The notes: a model not told the origin generated them from the letters alone. Shown: positions 8,138 to 16,816, counted from the first letter of the stretch. The stretch is 33,288 bases of DNA from Caulobacter sp. (GCA_028291265.1 JAQGIK010000169.1:1-33288); one strand, 5' to 3'. Made by a program: numbers and translations.

Positions 8138-9061
8138 GTGTCACATTCTACCCTGATCATCGACTGCGATCCGGGGGTGGACGACGGCGTCGCCCTGCTG
8201 CTCGCCTTCGCCAGCCCCGCGCTCGACATCCTCGGCGTCACCACGGTGGCCGGCAACGTCGCCGCGGCCCTGACCGCCCGCAACGCCCGCATCATCCGCC
8301 AGATCGCCGGCCGCGACGAAGTGCCGGTTTTCGCCGGCTGCCAGCGCCCCATGATCCGCGTTCCGGTCGAGGCCGGCCATTTCCACGGCGAATCGGGCCT
8401 CGGCGACATGGCCCTGCCGGATGTCAGCGACGAACCCGGCCCCCATGCCGTCGATTTCCTGGTCGCCACCCTGCAGGACCACCCACCCGGAACCGTCGAC
8501 ATCGTCGTCACCGGCCCCTTTACCAACCTGGCCATGGCCATGGTCATGGAGCCGGCCATCATCGGTCGCATCCGCCGGATCGTCGTCATGGGCGGCGCCC
8601 GGCTGGAGGGTGGCAACATCACCGCCTCGGCCGAGTACAACATCTTCGCCGACCCCCACGCCGCCCATGTGGTGTTCGCCAGCGGCGCCCCGGTCATCGT
8701 CCACGGCCTCGATTCCACCCACCAGGTCCGGGCCACCGAGAACCGCATCGCCGCCATCGAAGCCCTGGGCAACCCCCGGGCCGCCGCCGCCGCCTCGCTG
8801 CTGCGCTTCTCGCGCAAGATCGAGCATGAGATCGTCCGCGGCCTCGACGCCCCGCTGCACGACCCTTGCCCGATCGCCTGGCTGATCGCGCCGGAGCTGT
8901 TCGAGACCGCGCCCTGCCAGATCACGGTCGAGACCGCCTCGCCCCTGACCCTGGGCCACACCGCCGTCGAGTTCCGCGACGCGCAGGACTCGCCGCACCG
9001 CTGGGTGACCACGGCGAACGGGCAGGGGGTCTTCGACCTGATCACGGAGCGGCTGGCATGA
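8138..9061 (+). CDS. Nucleoside hydrolase
   Basis: Predicted 307-308 aa, the normal size of inosine-uridine-type nucleoside hydrolases, which split the N-glycosidic bond of ribonucleosides into base and ribose. The signature STLIIDCDPGVDDGVALLLA at the N terminus carries the Ca2+-binding aspartates (Asp9, 11, 15, 16). A second aspartate cluster is PLHDPCPIAWL near the C terminus, and VTGPFTNLA and VVMGGA are further family segments. The GTG at 8138 is chosen because it leaves a family-like N terminus; a TTG at 8102 would add 12 residues and neither has a strong ribosome site. The stop overlaps the start of the PfkB kinase in ATGA, so the pair is an operon for nucleoside/ribose salvage. Confidence 0.9.
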   Translation: MSHSTLIIDCDPGVDDGVALLLAFASPALDILGVTTVAGNVAAALTARNARIIRQIAGRDEVPVFAGCQRPMIRVPVEAGHFHGESGLGDMALPDVSDEPGPHAVDFLVATLQDHPPGTVDIVVTGPFTNLAMAMVMEPAIIGRIRRIVVMGGARLEGGNITASAEYNIFADPHAAHVVFASGAPVIVHGLDSTHQVRATENRIAAIEALGNPRAAAAASLLRFSRKIEHEIVRGLDAPLHDPCPIAWLIAPELFETAPCQITVETASPLTLGHTAVEFRDAQDSPHRWVTTANGQGVFDLITERLA

Positions 9062-9897
9062 GCGTCTCCCTGACCGTCGTCGGCTCGATCAATCTCGACT
9101 TCGTGGCCAGCGCCGCCACCCTGCCGGCCCCCGGCGAGACCGTCACCGGCGCCACCCTGGCCCGCCACCCCGGCGGCAAGGGCGCGAACCAGGCCTTGGC
9201 CGCCCGGCGCCTCGGCGCGTCGGTCCAGATGATCGGGGCCACCGGCAAGGACGGCATGGCCGACGAGGCGCTGGGCCTGCTGCGCCGCGACGGCGTCGAC
9301 CTCTGGGGCGTGGCGACCAAGCCTGAGTTCGCCAGCGGCGTCGCCCTGATCGCCGTCTCGGCCGACGGCGAGAACCAGATCGTGGTCGCCCCCGGGGCCA
9401 ACGCCGCCGTCCTGCCGGCCGACCTGCCCAACACCCTGGAAGGCGCGGTCATCCTGCAGCTGGAGTTGCCGATTCCCACCGTCGCCGCCGCCGCCGAGCG
9501 CGCCAGCGGCTTCGTCACGGTCAACCTGGCCCCCGCCGCCACCGTGCCCCAGACCCTGCTCGACCGCGCCGACCTCTTGATCGTCAACGAGACCGAGGCC
9601 GCCTTCTATGGCGAGAGCCTGCACCAGTCGCCGGGCCTGGTCGCCGTCACCCTCGGCGGAGCCGGGGCCAAGCTGTTCAGGGACGGCGTCCAGATCGCCG
9701 CCGCCAGCCCGCCGCCAGTCACCGTCGTTGACACCACCGGGGCCGGCGACTGCTTCGTCGCCGCCCTCACCGTCGCCCTGCTGGAAGGGCAGGCACCCCC
9801 TGACGCGCTGGTCTTCGCCTGCGCCGCTGGCGCGTTAGCCGTCACCAAGGCCGGGGCCCAGCCGTCGTTTCCATGGAGATCGGAAGTCCAGTCCTGA
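9058..9897 (+). CDS. PfkB family carbohydrate kinase, ribokinase-like
   Basis: Predicted 279 aa. The N-terminal PfkB signature is HPGGKGANQALAARRLG (about 37-53), with Gly-Gly-Lys-Gly-Ala-Asn as in ribokinases. The C-terminal signature VVDTTGAGDCFVAAL contains the anion hole and the catalytic base Asp231. Ribokinase phosphorylates ribose at O5 using ATP. Coupling to a nucleoside hydrolase by a four-base overlap suggests that ribose released from nucleosides is the substrate, though a nucleoside or another sugar is possible. The protein is slightly shorter than the ~300-aa family norm. No terminator hairpin is evident after the stop. Confidence 0.88.
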   Translation: MSVSLTVVGSINLDFVASAATLPAPGETVTGATLARHPGGKGANQALAARRLGASVQMIGATGKDGMADEALGLLRRDGVDLWGVATKPEFASGVALIAVSADGENQIVVAPGANAAVLPADLPNTLEGAVILQLELPIPTVAAAAERASGFVTVNLAPAATVPQTLLDRADLLIVNETEAAFYGESLHQSPGLVAVTLGGAGAKLFRDGVQIAAASPPPVTVVDTTGAGDCFVAALTVALLEGQAPPDALVFACAAGALAVTKAGAQPSFPWRSEVQS

Positions 9898-9920
9898 TCG
9901 GCAGGGCAAGCGCGCATTAG

Positions 9921-9952
9921 TTGCATTGCGACCGCTAGCATGCAATCTAGCG
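9921..9952. promoter_or_regulatory. Overlapping inverted repeats upstream of the NYN gene
   Basis: CGCTAG (9933-9938) and CTAGCG (9947-9952) form a perfect 6-bp inverted repeat around CATGCAAT. A second pair, TTGCAT (9921-9926) and ATGCAA (9940-9945), overlaps it. The core GCTAGCATGCAATCTAGC matches 15 of 18 bases of the element at 95-112. The stretch TTGCGACC (9926-9933), then 12 bases, then TCTAGCGT is also loosely like a Caulobacter housekeeping promoter, so this may be a promoter with an operator in it. Confidence 0.4.
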
Positions 9953-9998
9953 TGTAGCGCAGCGTCCACGCGATGGGTGTTCAGGGGCAGAGAAGCGC

Positions 9999-10604
9999 AT
10001 GAAGGTGCGTGTATTCGTCGACCACGCAAATCTGGATATTTCTTGGCGGAATGTCGTCGGCCGCAAAGGGCCTCATATCTCCTGGGAAAAGCTTCCGGGT
10101 ATCGTCGTTCGTCAGCTCCGAAGCATAGATTTCATCCAAGACGCGCCGCTAGATCTTCGCGGCGTAAGTGTTTACGCCTCCGTTCATCCAAGGCCGGACG
10201 CGGCGCAACAACGATATGAGACGTGGTTGCGGTTTGGGCTCGATCAGATTCCCGGATATACGGTCAAGTATTCTGTCCGACAAAGACGAATAGATAAATG
10301 TGATCGTGGGCACGAGACTGAACATTTTGTAGAAAAAGGCGTCGATACAAAGATTGCATGCGATATGTTATCTCTTGGAATGCGAGAGCTCTATGATATC
10401 GGCGTGATCATCTCAGATGATGCTGATTTGGTTCCGAGTGTTGAGTGTGTGCAGGATATTTTAGACAAACAGATCGTTCACTTGGGTTTCAAAAATTCTG
10501 GCCAACTGATCCGGAGTGCGGCCTGGAGCCATTTGCTTCTGGAAGACGTCTTGGATGAACTTAAGGGACCGTCGAAGGATGCGGCGAGTCCTGACGAGGC
10601 GTAG
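9999..10604 (+). CDS. NYN domain protein (PIN-like ribonuclease fold, LabA/DUF88 group)
   Basis: Predicted 201 aa. The NYN fold signature is visible: VFVDHANL at the N terminus (Asp8, Asn11), EKGVDTKIACDMLSL in the middle (Asp116, Asp122) and GVIISDDADLVPSVE (Asp140, 141, 143). These acidic residues would bind the metal ions used by PIN-like nucleases, so RNA cleavage is the expected activity. The gene stands out in composition: bases 10321-10380 have 21 G/C in 60 (35%) and 10381-10440 have 29 in 60, against roughly 70% around it, with A/T-ending codons throughout. That suggests recent transfer. No partner toxin, antitoxin or phage gene is next to it; neighbours are ordinary metabolic genes. 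The biological target is unknown. Confidence 0.85.
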   Translation: MKVRVFVDHANLDISWRNVVGRKGPHISWEKLPGIVVRQLRSIDFIQDAPLDLRGVSVYASVHPRPDAAQQRYETWLRFGLDQIPGYTVKYSVRQRRIDKCDRGHETEHFVEKGVDTKIACDMLSLGMRELYDIGVIISDDADLVPSVECVQDILDKQIVHLGFKNSGQLIRSAAWSHLLLEDVLDELKGPSKDAASPDEA

Positions 10605-10668
10605 AATTTCTGGGGAGCGCGCCAGCCCGACAGTTTCGCTGCTCGCGGTCGTCGCGTACAAGTCGACA

Positions 10669-11601
10669 ATGACCCGACACGTCCCCGAACTCAGCCTCAA
10701 GGCCTACACCCACGGCGACGCCGCCAGCCGCGCGCAATTCTCCGCCGACCTGTTCCGAGGGCTCAAGGAGTTCGGTTTCTTCACCCTGACCGACCACAAC
10801 GTCTCGGCCGACCTGCTGGAAAAGGCCTATGGCCTGGCCGAACAGGTCTTCGCCCTGCCCGAAGGCGCCAAGCGGCAGTACGCCGCCGGCATGCGTGGCT
10901 ACACCCCCTTCGGCGTCGAGCACGCCAAGGACAGCAGCAAGCCGGACCTCAAGGAGTTCTGGCAGATCGGCCACGATCCGTCGCCGCAAGCGCCCGCAGA
11001 CGAACCTTTCCCGGACAACGTCTGGCCCGCCGAGATCGCCGGGTTCCAGGATACCTTCACGCGCCTGTTCGCCGCCCTGAACGAGACCGGCCAGATCCTG
11101 CTTCGCGCCCTGGCCCCCAACCTCGGCCTGGCCGAAGACTATTTCGACGACCGGGTGAAGTACGGCACCTCCCTGCTGCGCGTCCTCCACTACCCGCCGA
11201 TCAACGGCGACCCCGACGGCGCCGTGCGCTCGGCCGCCCACGAGGACATCAACTTCATCACCATCCTCGTCGCCGCCAAGGGGGCCGGCCTGCAGCTGCT
11301 CGACCGCGACGGCAGCTGGCTGCCGGTCGAGACCGCGCCGCGCAACCTGATCGTCGATTCCGGCGACATGCTTCAGCGCCTGACCAACGGCGTCATCCCT
11401 TCCACCACCCACCGGGTGGTCAATCCGCAGGGAGCCGAGAACGCCAGCCGCTACTCGATGCCCTTCTTCATGCACCCCACCCTGGCCACCCGCCTCGACG
11501 TCCTGCCGCAATGCGAGGGCGCCGAAGGCAGGAAGTATCCCGACATCTCGGCCGGCGACTTCCTGCACGAGCGGCTGAAGGCCATCGGCCTGGCCAGCTA
11601 A
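10669..11601 (+). CDS. Isopenicillin-N-synthase-like 2-oxoglutarate/Fe(II) oxygenase
   Basis: Predicted 310 aa. The N-terminal DIOX_N-type region (about 8-130) contains LKEFGFFTLTDHNV. The double-stranded beta-helix domain has the iron ligands His191 and Asp193 in SAAHEDINFITIL and His248 in STTHRVVNP, with Arg261/Ser263 in SRYSMPFFMHP as the 2-oxoglutarate-binding RxS pair. All catalytic residues are present, so an active 2OG-dependent oxygenase is expected; the substrate cannot be read from sequence. The ATG at 10669 is chosen because it starts at the family's N-terminal strand; an ORF open further upstream encodes an unrelated arginine-rich stretch. No strong ribosome site precedes it. Confidence 0.88.
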   Translation: MTRHVPELSLKAYTHGDAASRAQFSADLFRGLKEFGFFTLTDHNVSADLLEKAYGLAEQVFALPEGAKRQYAAGMRGYTPFGVEHAKDSSKPDLKEFWQIGHDPSPQAPADEPFPDNVWPAEIAGFQDTFTRLFAALNETGQILLRALAPNLGLAEDYFDDRVKYGTSLLRVLHYPPINGDPDGAVRSAAHEDINFITILVAAKGAGLQLLDRDGSWLPVETAPRNLIVDSGDMLQRLTNGVIPSTTHRVVNPQGAENASRYSMPFFMHPTLATRLDVLPQCEGAEGRKYPDISAGDFLHERLKAIGLAS

Positions 11602-11805
11602 TTCCTAGTTCGTTGGCCGGATTATGAACGCCAGCTAACGGCGATCTCAGACAGCGAACGCCGTCATTCCTCCACACTTGGGGCGGGCTTGGAGGGAGTC
11701 AAACCAGCTTGCCGGCCCGGCGTTTGAACCGGGCATGAACCGGCGGCGGGAACAGGCGGCGGGTTTGGGGATTCTCTTGCACGACACCACAGCAAGGAGG
11801 CCGAC

Positions 11806-11979
11806 ATGCCGGCTCGCGAACTCATCGAACCCACCCCCGGCGACAAGCGCTACGTCCGCCGGGACGACCAGGGCCAGTTCAAGGAGGTCGCCGACGTCGG
11901 CAAGGCCAGCGCCGCCGACCAGAAGCGTCAGGCGAAGGCCAAATCGAAGCCCGGGTACGGGGACAAGGGCGACCGTTAG
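11806..11979 (+). CDS. Small hypothetical protein, 57 aa
   Basis: This ORF starts MPARELIEPTPGDKRYVRRD and is strongly charged throughout, rich in Lys, Asp and Arg, with a Gly/Lys tail (GYGDKGDR). An almost perfect ribosome site AAGGAGG lies five bases before the ATG, which is the main reason to call it real. It has no membrane segment or cysteine and is probably cytosolic and largely disordered. The 200 bases upstream hold two direct copies of TGAACCGG (11725-11732 and 11736-11743, 11 bases apart). Its TAG stop overlaps by four bases the stop of the convergent MaoC-like gene. I do not recognise a family. Confidence 0.7.
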   Translation: MPARELIEPTPGDKRYVRRDDQGQFKEVADVGKASAADQKRQAKAKSKPGYGDKGDR

Positions 11980-12770
11980 CCCTTCTCGCGCACCTGCCGC
12001 GGCTCGTAAATCGCCCAGTGACGGCCCGACATCGCCAGCCGCTCGCGCGAGTTGACGGTGAAGTCGAGGGTGACGATGAGGTGGCCGTTCTTCTCGAGAT
12101 TCTCGGCCACCACGCCGCGGGTCTCCATCAGCTCGCCGTCGCGGATCAGGCCGTGCAGCCGCACGTCGCTCTCCAGGTGGATCCAGGGGCCGAGCCTGAC
12201 CGACTGGGCCAGCACATAGTTGGCCCGGCGCAGCATGTAGGCGGGATTGGCGATATCGCCGCCGTCGAACAGCTCCGGCTCCTCGCGGGTGTTCTGCAGG
12301 TGGGAGAGGCCGACGTCGGCGAAGTAGATCTCCTTGAGCGTGCCCAGCACCCGGCCGACCGGCAGGCTCTGCGGCGAGGCCGGCGGGCGGTCCTCGGGGC
12401 GGGGCAGGGGCGCCTCGGCGAGCAGCGGCGGGATCGGCCGATCATCGGTGCGCCATGCCGTCCCGCTGGCGCAATCGACACCGCGCGCCGAGATGCCCAG
12501 CGCCAGCGATCCGTCCGCCTCTTCTGTCGCGGTCAGCGCCGCCTCGTCGCCATCGTAGACGGGCTTTCCGAACCGGGCGGTCATCCGGCCCTGGCTCAGC
12601 CAGTCGCGACCCCAGAGGGCGACCGGGGCGTGGGCCAGGTAGGCGAAGACGTCGACCCCCGGCACCAGGCCGCCGGTGAAGCCGAAGCGGCTGGCCACGT
12701 CGTCGGCGTGAATCTTGTTCTCGCTGGCGGTGGCGGTGTTGAAGGCGACGATGCTGCGGGTCAGGCTCAT
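11976..12770 (-). CDS. MaoC-like hot-dog domain protein
   Basis: Predicted 264 aa, long enough for two hot-dog folds. The N-terminal part ASENKIHADDVASRFGF, followed by GGLVPGVDVFAYL, is the MaoC/(R)-specific enoyl-CoA hydratase region, normally GDxNPIH...HG. His21 is kept, but the catalytic Asp position of that motif reads Ser16 and the HG pair reads PG, so hydratase activity is doubtful. The C-terminal half (RANYVLAQSVRLGPWIHLES onward) could be the second fold. It is divergent from the aminotransferase gene with 45 bases between starts. It may be an acyl-CoA-binding or thioesterase-like relative. Confidence 0.75.
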   Translation of the reverse strand: MSLTRSIVAFNTATASENKIHADDVASRFGFTGGLVPGVDVFAYLAHAPVALWGRDWLSQGRMTARFGKPVYDGDEAALTATEEADGSLALGISARGVDCASGTAWRTDDRPIPPLLAEAPLPRPEDRPPASPQSLPVGRVLGTLKEIYFADVGLSHLQNTREEPELFDGGDIANPAYMLRRANYVLAQSVRLGPWIHLESDVRLHGLIRDGELMETRGVVAENLEKNGHLIVTLDFTVNSRERLAMSGRHWAIYEPRQVREKG

Positions 12771-12815
12771 GGCGCGAGCCTAGCCGAGGGCGGCGAAACT
12801 CGCTAACGGCGAAGC

Positions 12816-13955
12816 ATGGCTACGCCCGACCCCTTCCGCGCCATCGAGATCAGCCGCCTGGCCCACCGCCTCAAGGCCCAGGGGACGCGCGTCATCCACA
12901 TGGAGTTCGGCCAGCCCTCGACCGGGGCCCCGGCCAGCGCCATCGCCGCCGCCCACCGGGTGCTCGACGCCGACGGCATGGGCTACTGGGAGAGCAGCCC
13001 GCTTTGCGCCGCCCTGGCCGAGCGCTATCGCAGCCTGCACGGCGTCGACATCGAGCCGGGACGCATCATCCTGACCTGCGGGGCCTCGCCGGCCCTGGTG
13101 CTGGCCCTGTCCAGCGCCTTCCAGCCCGGCGACCGCATCGCCATGGCTCGCCCCGGCTACGTCGCCTATCGCGGCACGGTGACGGCGCTGAACATGGTCC
13201 CGGTCGAGCTGGCCTGCGGGCCGGCCAGCCGCTACCAGCTGACCGCCGCCATGATCGAGGCCATGGACCCGGCGCCGGCCGGCCTGATCATCGCCAGCCC
13301 GGCCAATCCGACGGGGACCATTATCGGGGCCGAAGACCTGGCAGCCATTGCCGCCGTCTGCAGGCTGCGGGGCATCCGCATCGTCTCGGACGAGATCTAC
13401 CACGGCCTCTCTTACGTCGGTCCGACCCACTCGATGCTGGAGTTCGCGCCCGACGCGCTGATCATCAACAGCTTCTCCAAATACTTCAGCATGGCCGGCT
13501 GGCGGCTCGGCTGGCTGGTCGCCCCGAGCGACCTGCGCGAGGCGGCCCGAGCCTATGTCGGCAACCTGTTCCTGACCGCCCCGTCGCTGAGCCAGCATGC
13601 CGGCCTAGCGGCCATGGACGACATCGCCGAACTCGAGGGCCATGTCGCCACATACGCCCGCAACCGCGAACTGCTGCTGGCCGCCCTGCCGCGGCTGGGG
13701 CTGACCGCCATCGCCCCGCCGGACGGGGCCTTCTACGTCTGGGCCGATATCGGCCACCTGACCGACGACAGCATGGGCTTCTGCAAGCGCCTGCTGACCG
13801 AAACGGGCGTGGCCACCGCCCCGGGTGTCGATTTCGACCCGGTCGATGGCCACCGCTTCATCCGCTTCAGCTTCGCGGTCTCCACCCCGGAGATCGAGGA
13901 GGCGCTCGGCCGCCTCGTCCCCTGGTTCGTGGCGCAGGCTCAGGCGGTCGGCTGA
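12816..13955 (+). CDS. Class I/II PLP-dependent aminotransferase
   Basis: Predicted 379 aa, fold type I. Residues expected for the family are visible: Asn164 in SPANPTGTI, Asp192 and Tyr195 in VSDEIYHGLSY, the Schiff-base Lys222 in NSFSKYFSMAGWRLGW, and an Arg near the C terminus in HRFIRFSFA for the substrate carboxylate. GQPSTGAPASAI at the N terminus resembles the aspartate/aromatic-type subgroup. It moves an amino group between an amino acid and a 2-oxo acid; donor and acceptor are not determined. The ATG at 12816 gives normal family length. Its 3' end overlaps the convergent hemerythrin gene by 16 bases. Confidence 0.9.
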   Translation: MATPDPFRAIEISRLAHRLKAQGTRVIHMEFGQPSTGAPASAIAAAHRVLDADGMGYWESSPLCAALAERYRSLHGVDIEPGRIILTCGASPALVLALSSAFQPGDRIAMARPGYVAYRGTVTALNMVPVELACGPASRYQLTAAMIEAMDPAPAGLIIASPANPTGTIIGAEDLAAIAAVCRLRGIRIVSDEIYHGLSYVGPTHSMLEFAPDALIINSFSKYFSMAGWRLGWLVAPSDLREAARAYVGNLFLTAPSLSQHAGLAAMDDIAELEGHVATYARNRELLLAALPRLGLTAIAPPDGAFYVWADIGHLTDDSMGFCKRLLTETGVATAPGVDFDPVDGHRFIRFSFAVSTPEIEEALGRLVPWFVAQAQAVG

Positions 13956-14470
13956 TCGCCGTTGAGGGTCGTGGTCTGGGCCGGGCCCAGGCCGCCGGCC
14001 CTGGCCTGCTCCATCAGTTCTTCCTTGCGGGCGAACATCCGGCGGCCAAGCTCGTCCATGTCGAGCCCGGCCTTGCGGGCCTGGCTGAACATGCCTTCGA
14101 CGCGCTTTTCCTCTTCCTCGACGTGGTGCTCGATCTCCTCGGACAGCACCTTGACCTTGGCGTCGTAGAATTCGTCGTCCGGTCCGCCGGCCTCGATCTC
14201 GTTGATCAAGAGTTTGGCGCCGTCATGCTCGACATAGGCCTCCTTGAGCAGGTCCTCCTCGACCGCGCCCTCGCAGGCCGGATAGAAGATTTCCTCTTCG
14301 ATCATCGCGTGGACTTTCAGCTCCAGGCAGATCTGTTCGGCGATCCTGCGCTTGGCGCCGTCGCCGCTGGCGTTTTCGAACTTCTCGAACAGCTCCTCGA
14401 CCTTGCGGTGGTCGGCCTTGAGCAGGGCGATGGCGTCCGGGGCGTCGTCGGCGGTGAAGGTCTTTTCCAT
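13940..14470 (-). CDS. Hemerythrin domain-containing protein
   Basis: Predicted 176-aa, highly acidic, four-helix-bundle protein. Likely di-iron ligands are His21 (KADHRKVEELF), His54 and Glu58 (KVHAMIEEEIFYP), His82 (YVEHDGAKLL), and His115/His116 with Glu120 (EEIEHHVEEEEKRV). Bacterial hemerythrin-like proteins of this soluble type bind O2, NO or iron and often belong to stress regulons. A GGAGAG ribosome site precedes the ATG. A near-consensus EcfG-type promoter (14504-14530) lies upstream. The gene is followed convergently by the aminotransferase and preceded by the iron permease-like gene on the same strand. Confidence 0.9.
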   Translation of the reverse strand: MEKTFTADDAPDAIALLKADHRKVEELFEKFENASGDGAKRRIAEQICLELKVHAMIEEEIFYPACEGAVEEDLLKEAYVEHDGAKLLINEIEAGGPDDEFYDAKVKVLSEEIEHHVEEEEKRVEGMFSQARKAGLDMDELGRRMFARKEELMEQARAGGLGPAQTTTLNGDQPTA

Positions 14471-14503
14471 GGGTAGGCTCTCCTCGACTGGTGTTCGGCG
14501 AGC

Positions 14504-14530
14504 AAACCCACAAAACCGCCGGACGGTTCC
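14504..14530 (-). promoter_or_regulatory. Candidate EcfG/SigT promoter of the hemerythrin gene
   Basis: On the minus strand GGAAC (14526-14530) is followed after 17 bases by GGTTT (14504-14508). The alphaproteobacterial general stress consensus is GGAAC-N16/17-CGTT; only the first -10 base differs. It lies about 34 bases before the start codon. Confidence 0.5.
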
Positions 14531-14581
14531 CGGCTGGGCCCTGCTGAGAGTCGATTTGCCGGTTGAATGTCGAGCGGTCGA

Positions 14582-15049
<468 letters not shown>

Positions 15050-15089
15050 GGCAGGTATTCCAGCGGGCCCCCGGTGGACCCGCCACAGC

Positions 15090-15114
15090 AACGCCAGGAG
15101 GCGGGCCGTGTTCC
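15090..15114 (-). promoter_or_regulatory. EcfG/SigT-type promoter, exact GGAAC-N16-CGTT
   Basis: On the minus strand GGAAC lies at 15110-15114 and CGTT at 15090-15093, separated by exactly 16 bases (15094-15109). This is the published core consensus for EcfG-family sigma factors of alphaproteobacteria. The predicted start would be near 15083, leaving a leader of about 34 bases before the GTG at 15049. The -35 box abuts the stop of the acyl-CoA synthetase gene, so the permease-like gene has its own promoter. Confidence 0.65.
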
Positions 15115-15118
15115 GCGC

Positions 15119-16816
15119 CTACGCCGCTTCCTCGACCTTCAACGACGCCTTCAGGTCCTTCTTGAGGAACTTGCCGCTGGCGTTGCGCGGGATGCTCTCG
15201 GAGAGGAACCAGATGTAGCGGGGGGCCTTGTGCTTGGCGATCAGGACGGCGACGTGGTCGCGCAGGTCCTGGGCGCTGGCGCTGTGGCCGTCGCGCAGCA
15301 GGATGGCGGCCGCCACCTCCTCGCCCAGCCGGTCGTCGGGCACGCCGAACACCACCGCCTCGGCCACGGCCGGATGGCGATAGACGGCGGCCTCGACCTC
15401 GGCGCAGTAGACGTTCTCGCCGCCGCGCAGGACCATGTCCTTCTTGCGGTCGACCAGGAAGATGAAGCCTTCCTCGTCGATGCGGGCGACGTCGCCGGTG
15501 TGCAGCCAGCCGTCGGTGATGCTCTCGGCGGTGGCCTCGGGGCGGTTGATGTAGCCCTTGATGACGCTGCTGCCGCGCACCCACAGCTCGCCGATCTCGT
15601 CCGTCCCCAGGGCCATGCCGTGGTCGTCGACCACCTTGGCCTCGAAGTTGGGCAGGGCGCGGCCGCAGGAGGCCGGCTTGTCGACGAAGAAGTCTCCGCT
15701 CAGCGAGGTGATCACCCCGCAGGTCTCGGTCATGCCGTAGCCGGTGTTGGGCCGGGCGGTGGGCACCGTCTTGTCGATCTTGTCGACCAGGTCCGGCTGA
15801 ATCTGCGCCCCGCCGCCGCCGACGCTGAGCAGGCTGGAGGTGTCGTATTTGGCGAAGTCGGGGTGGGTGACCAGTTCACGGGCCATGACCGGCACGCCGC
15901 TGACCGAACTGATCTTCTCGGCCTGGATCAGTTCGAGGGCCAGGGTGGCGTCCCAGCGGTACATCAGCACCATCTTGCCGCCCATGGCGGTGGCCGCGTA
16001 GGCCCCGCAGTTGTTGGCGGTGACATGGAACAGCGGGGTGGTGACCAGCACGGCCGGCGGCGGCGGCGGGTTGTCCGGGTCGGGGACGACGCCGGTGGTC
16101 ATGGCCAGGACCATGGCCCCGACATTGCCGGAGAACATCATGTTCATCAGATTGCTGACGCAGCCCCGGTGGGTCAGCTGGGCGCCCTTGGGAAAGCCGG
16201 TGGTGCCGGAGGTGTAGAAGATGCAGGCGTCGGAATCGGGATCGACGGCGACCTCGGGCATCGTACCGCCATGGCCGACCACGGCGCTCCAGGGCGTGCC
16301 GCCGGCCGGGGTTTCGGTGCGCACGGCGACGACATGGGCGCCGGCCAGCATGTCCGGCTGCTCGGCGATTCGGGCCAGGCGCTCGGCGTCGGCGAACAGC
16401 ACCCTGGGCCGCGAGTCGCTGAGGCCGAAGGCCATCTCAGGGGCGGTCCACCAGGCGTTCATGCCGACGACGGCGACGCCGATGCTGCACGCCGCCCAGT
16501 AGATCAGCATCCATTCGGGATAGTTGCGCATGGCGATGGCGATGCGGTCGCCCGGTTCGACGCCCTGGGCCACCAGCCAGCCGGCGATGGAGGCGGTCAG
16601 CTGGTGGGCCTGGCCGTAGGTCAGGCGTTCGTCCTGGTAGACGAGATAGTCGCGGTCGGCGAACTGCAGGGTCGAGAGCCAGACCTCGCGCACGCTCGGC
16701 GGGGCGTTCTTGAAGCCGCGAATCCAGTGGCCGCCCACGTCCATCTCGACGATCTCGAAGGCGCCGCCGGGACCGGTGAGTTCGGCCCAAGCGTGGTTCA
16801 GCTCCGCGTAGTGCAT
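15119..16816 (-). CDS. Class I adenylate-forming acyl-CoA synthetase
   Basis: Predicted 565 aa AMP-binding enzyme. Core motifs in order: the P-loop YTSGTTGFPKG (201-211), the adenine-binding GYGMTETCG (359-367), Asp442 in HTGDVARIDEEGF, the hinge region DRKKDMVLRGGENVYCAEVE, and the C-terminal catalytic Lys549 in PRNASGKFLKKDLK. It activates a carboxylic acid with ATP to an acyl-AMP and then forms the CoA thioester. All catalytic elements are present. The length and motifs fit medium/long-chain or aromatic acid CoA ligases; the acid is not determined. A PaaI-type thioesterase lies 91 bases upstream on the same strand, so the two may be co-transcribed. Confidence 0.92.
   Translation of the reverse strand: MHYAELNHAWAELTGPGGAFEIVEMDVGGHWIRGFKNAPPSVREVWLSTLQFADRDYLVYQDERLTYGQAHQLTASIAGWLVAQGVEPGDRIAIAMRNYPEWMLIYWAACSIGVAVVGMNAWWTAPEMAFGLSDSRPRVLFADAERLARIAEQPDMLAGAHVVAVRTETPAGGTPWSAVVGHGGTMPEVAVDPDSDACIFYTSGTTGFPKGAQLTHRGCVSNLMNMMFSGNVGAMVLAMTTGVVPDPDNPPPPPAVLVTTPLFHVTANNCGAYAATAMGGKMVLMYRWDATLALELIQAEKISSVSGVPVMARELVTHPDFAKYDTSSLLSVGGGGAQIQPDLVDKIDKTVPTARPNTGYGMTETCGVITSLSGDFFVDKPASCGRALPNFEAKVVDDHGMALGTDEIGELWVRGSSVIKGYINRPEATAESITDGWLHTGDVARIDEEGFIFLVDRKKDMVLRGGENVYCAEVEAAVYRHPAVAEAVVFGVPDDRLGEEVAAAILLRDGHSASAQDLRDHVAVLIAKHKAPRYIWFLSESIPRNASGKFLKKDLKASLKVEEAA

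Noticed and set aside
11748..11773. GGGAAC upstream of the 57-aa gene as a possible EcfG promoter
   Set aside because: The bases 16-17 positions downstream are GATT or ATTC, not CGTT, so the -10 half is missing.
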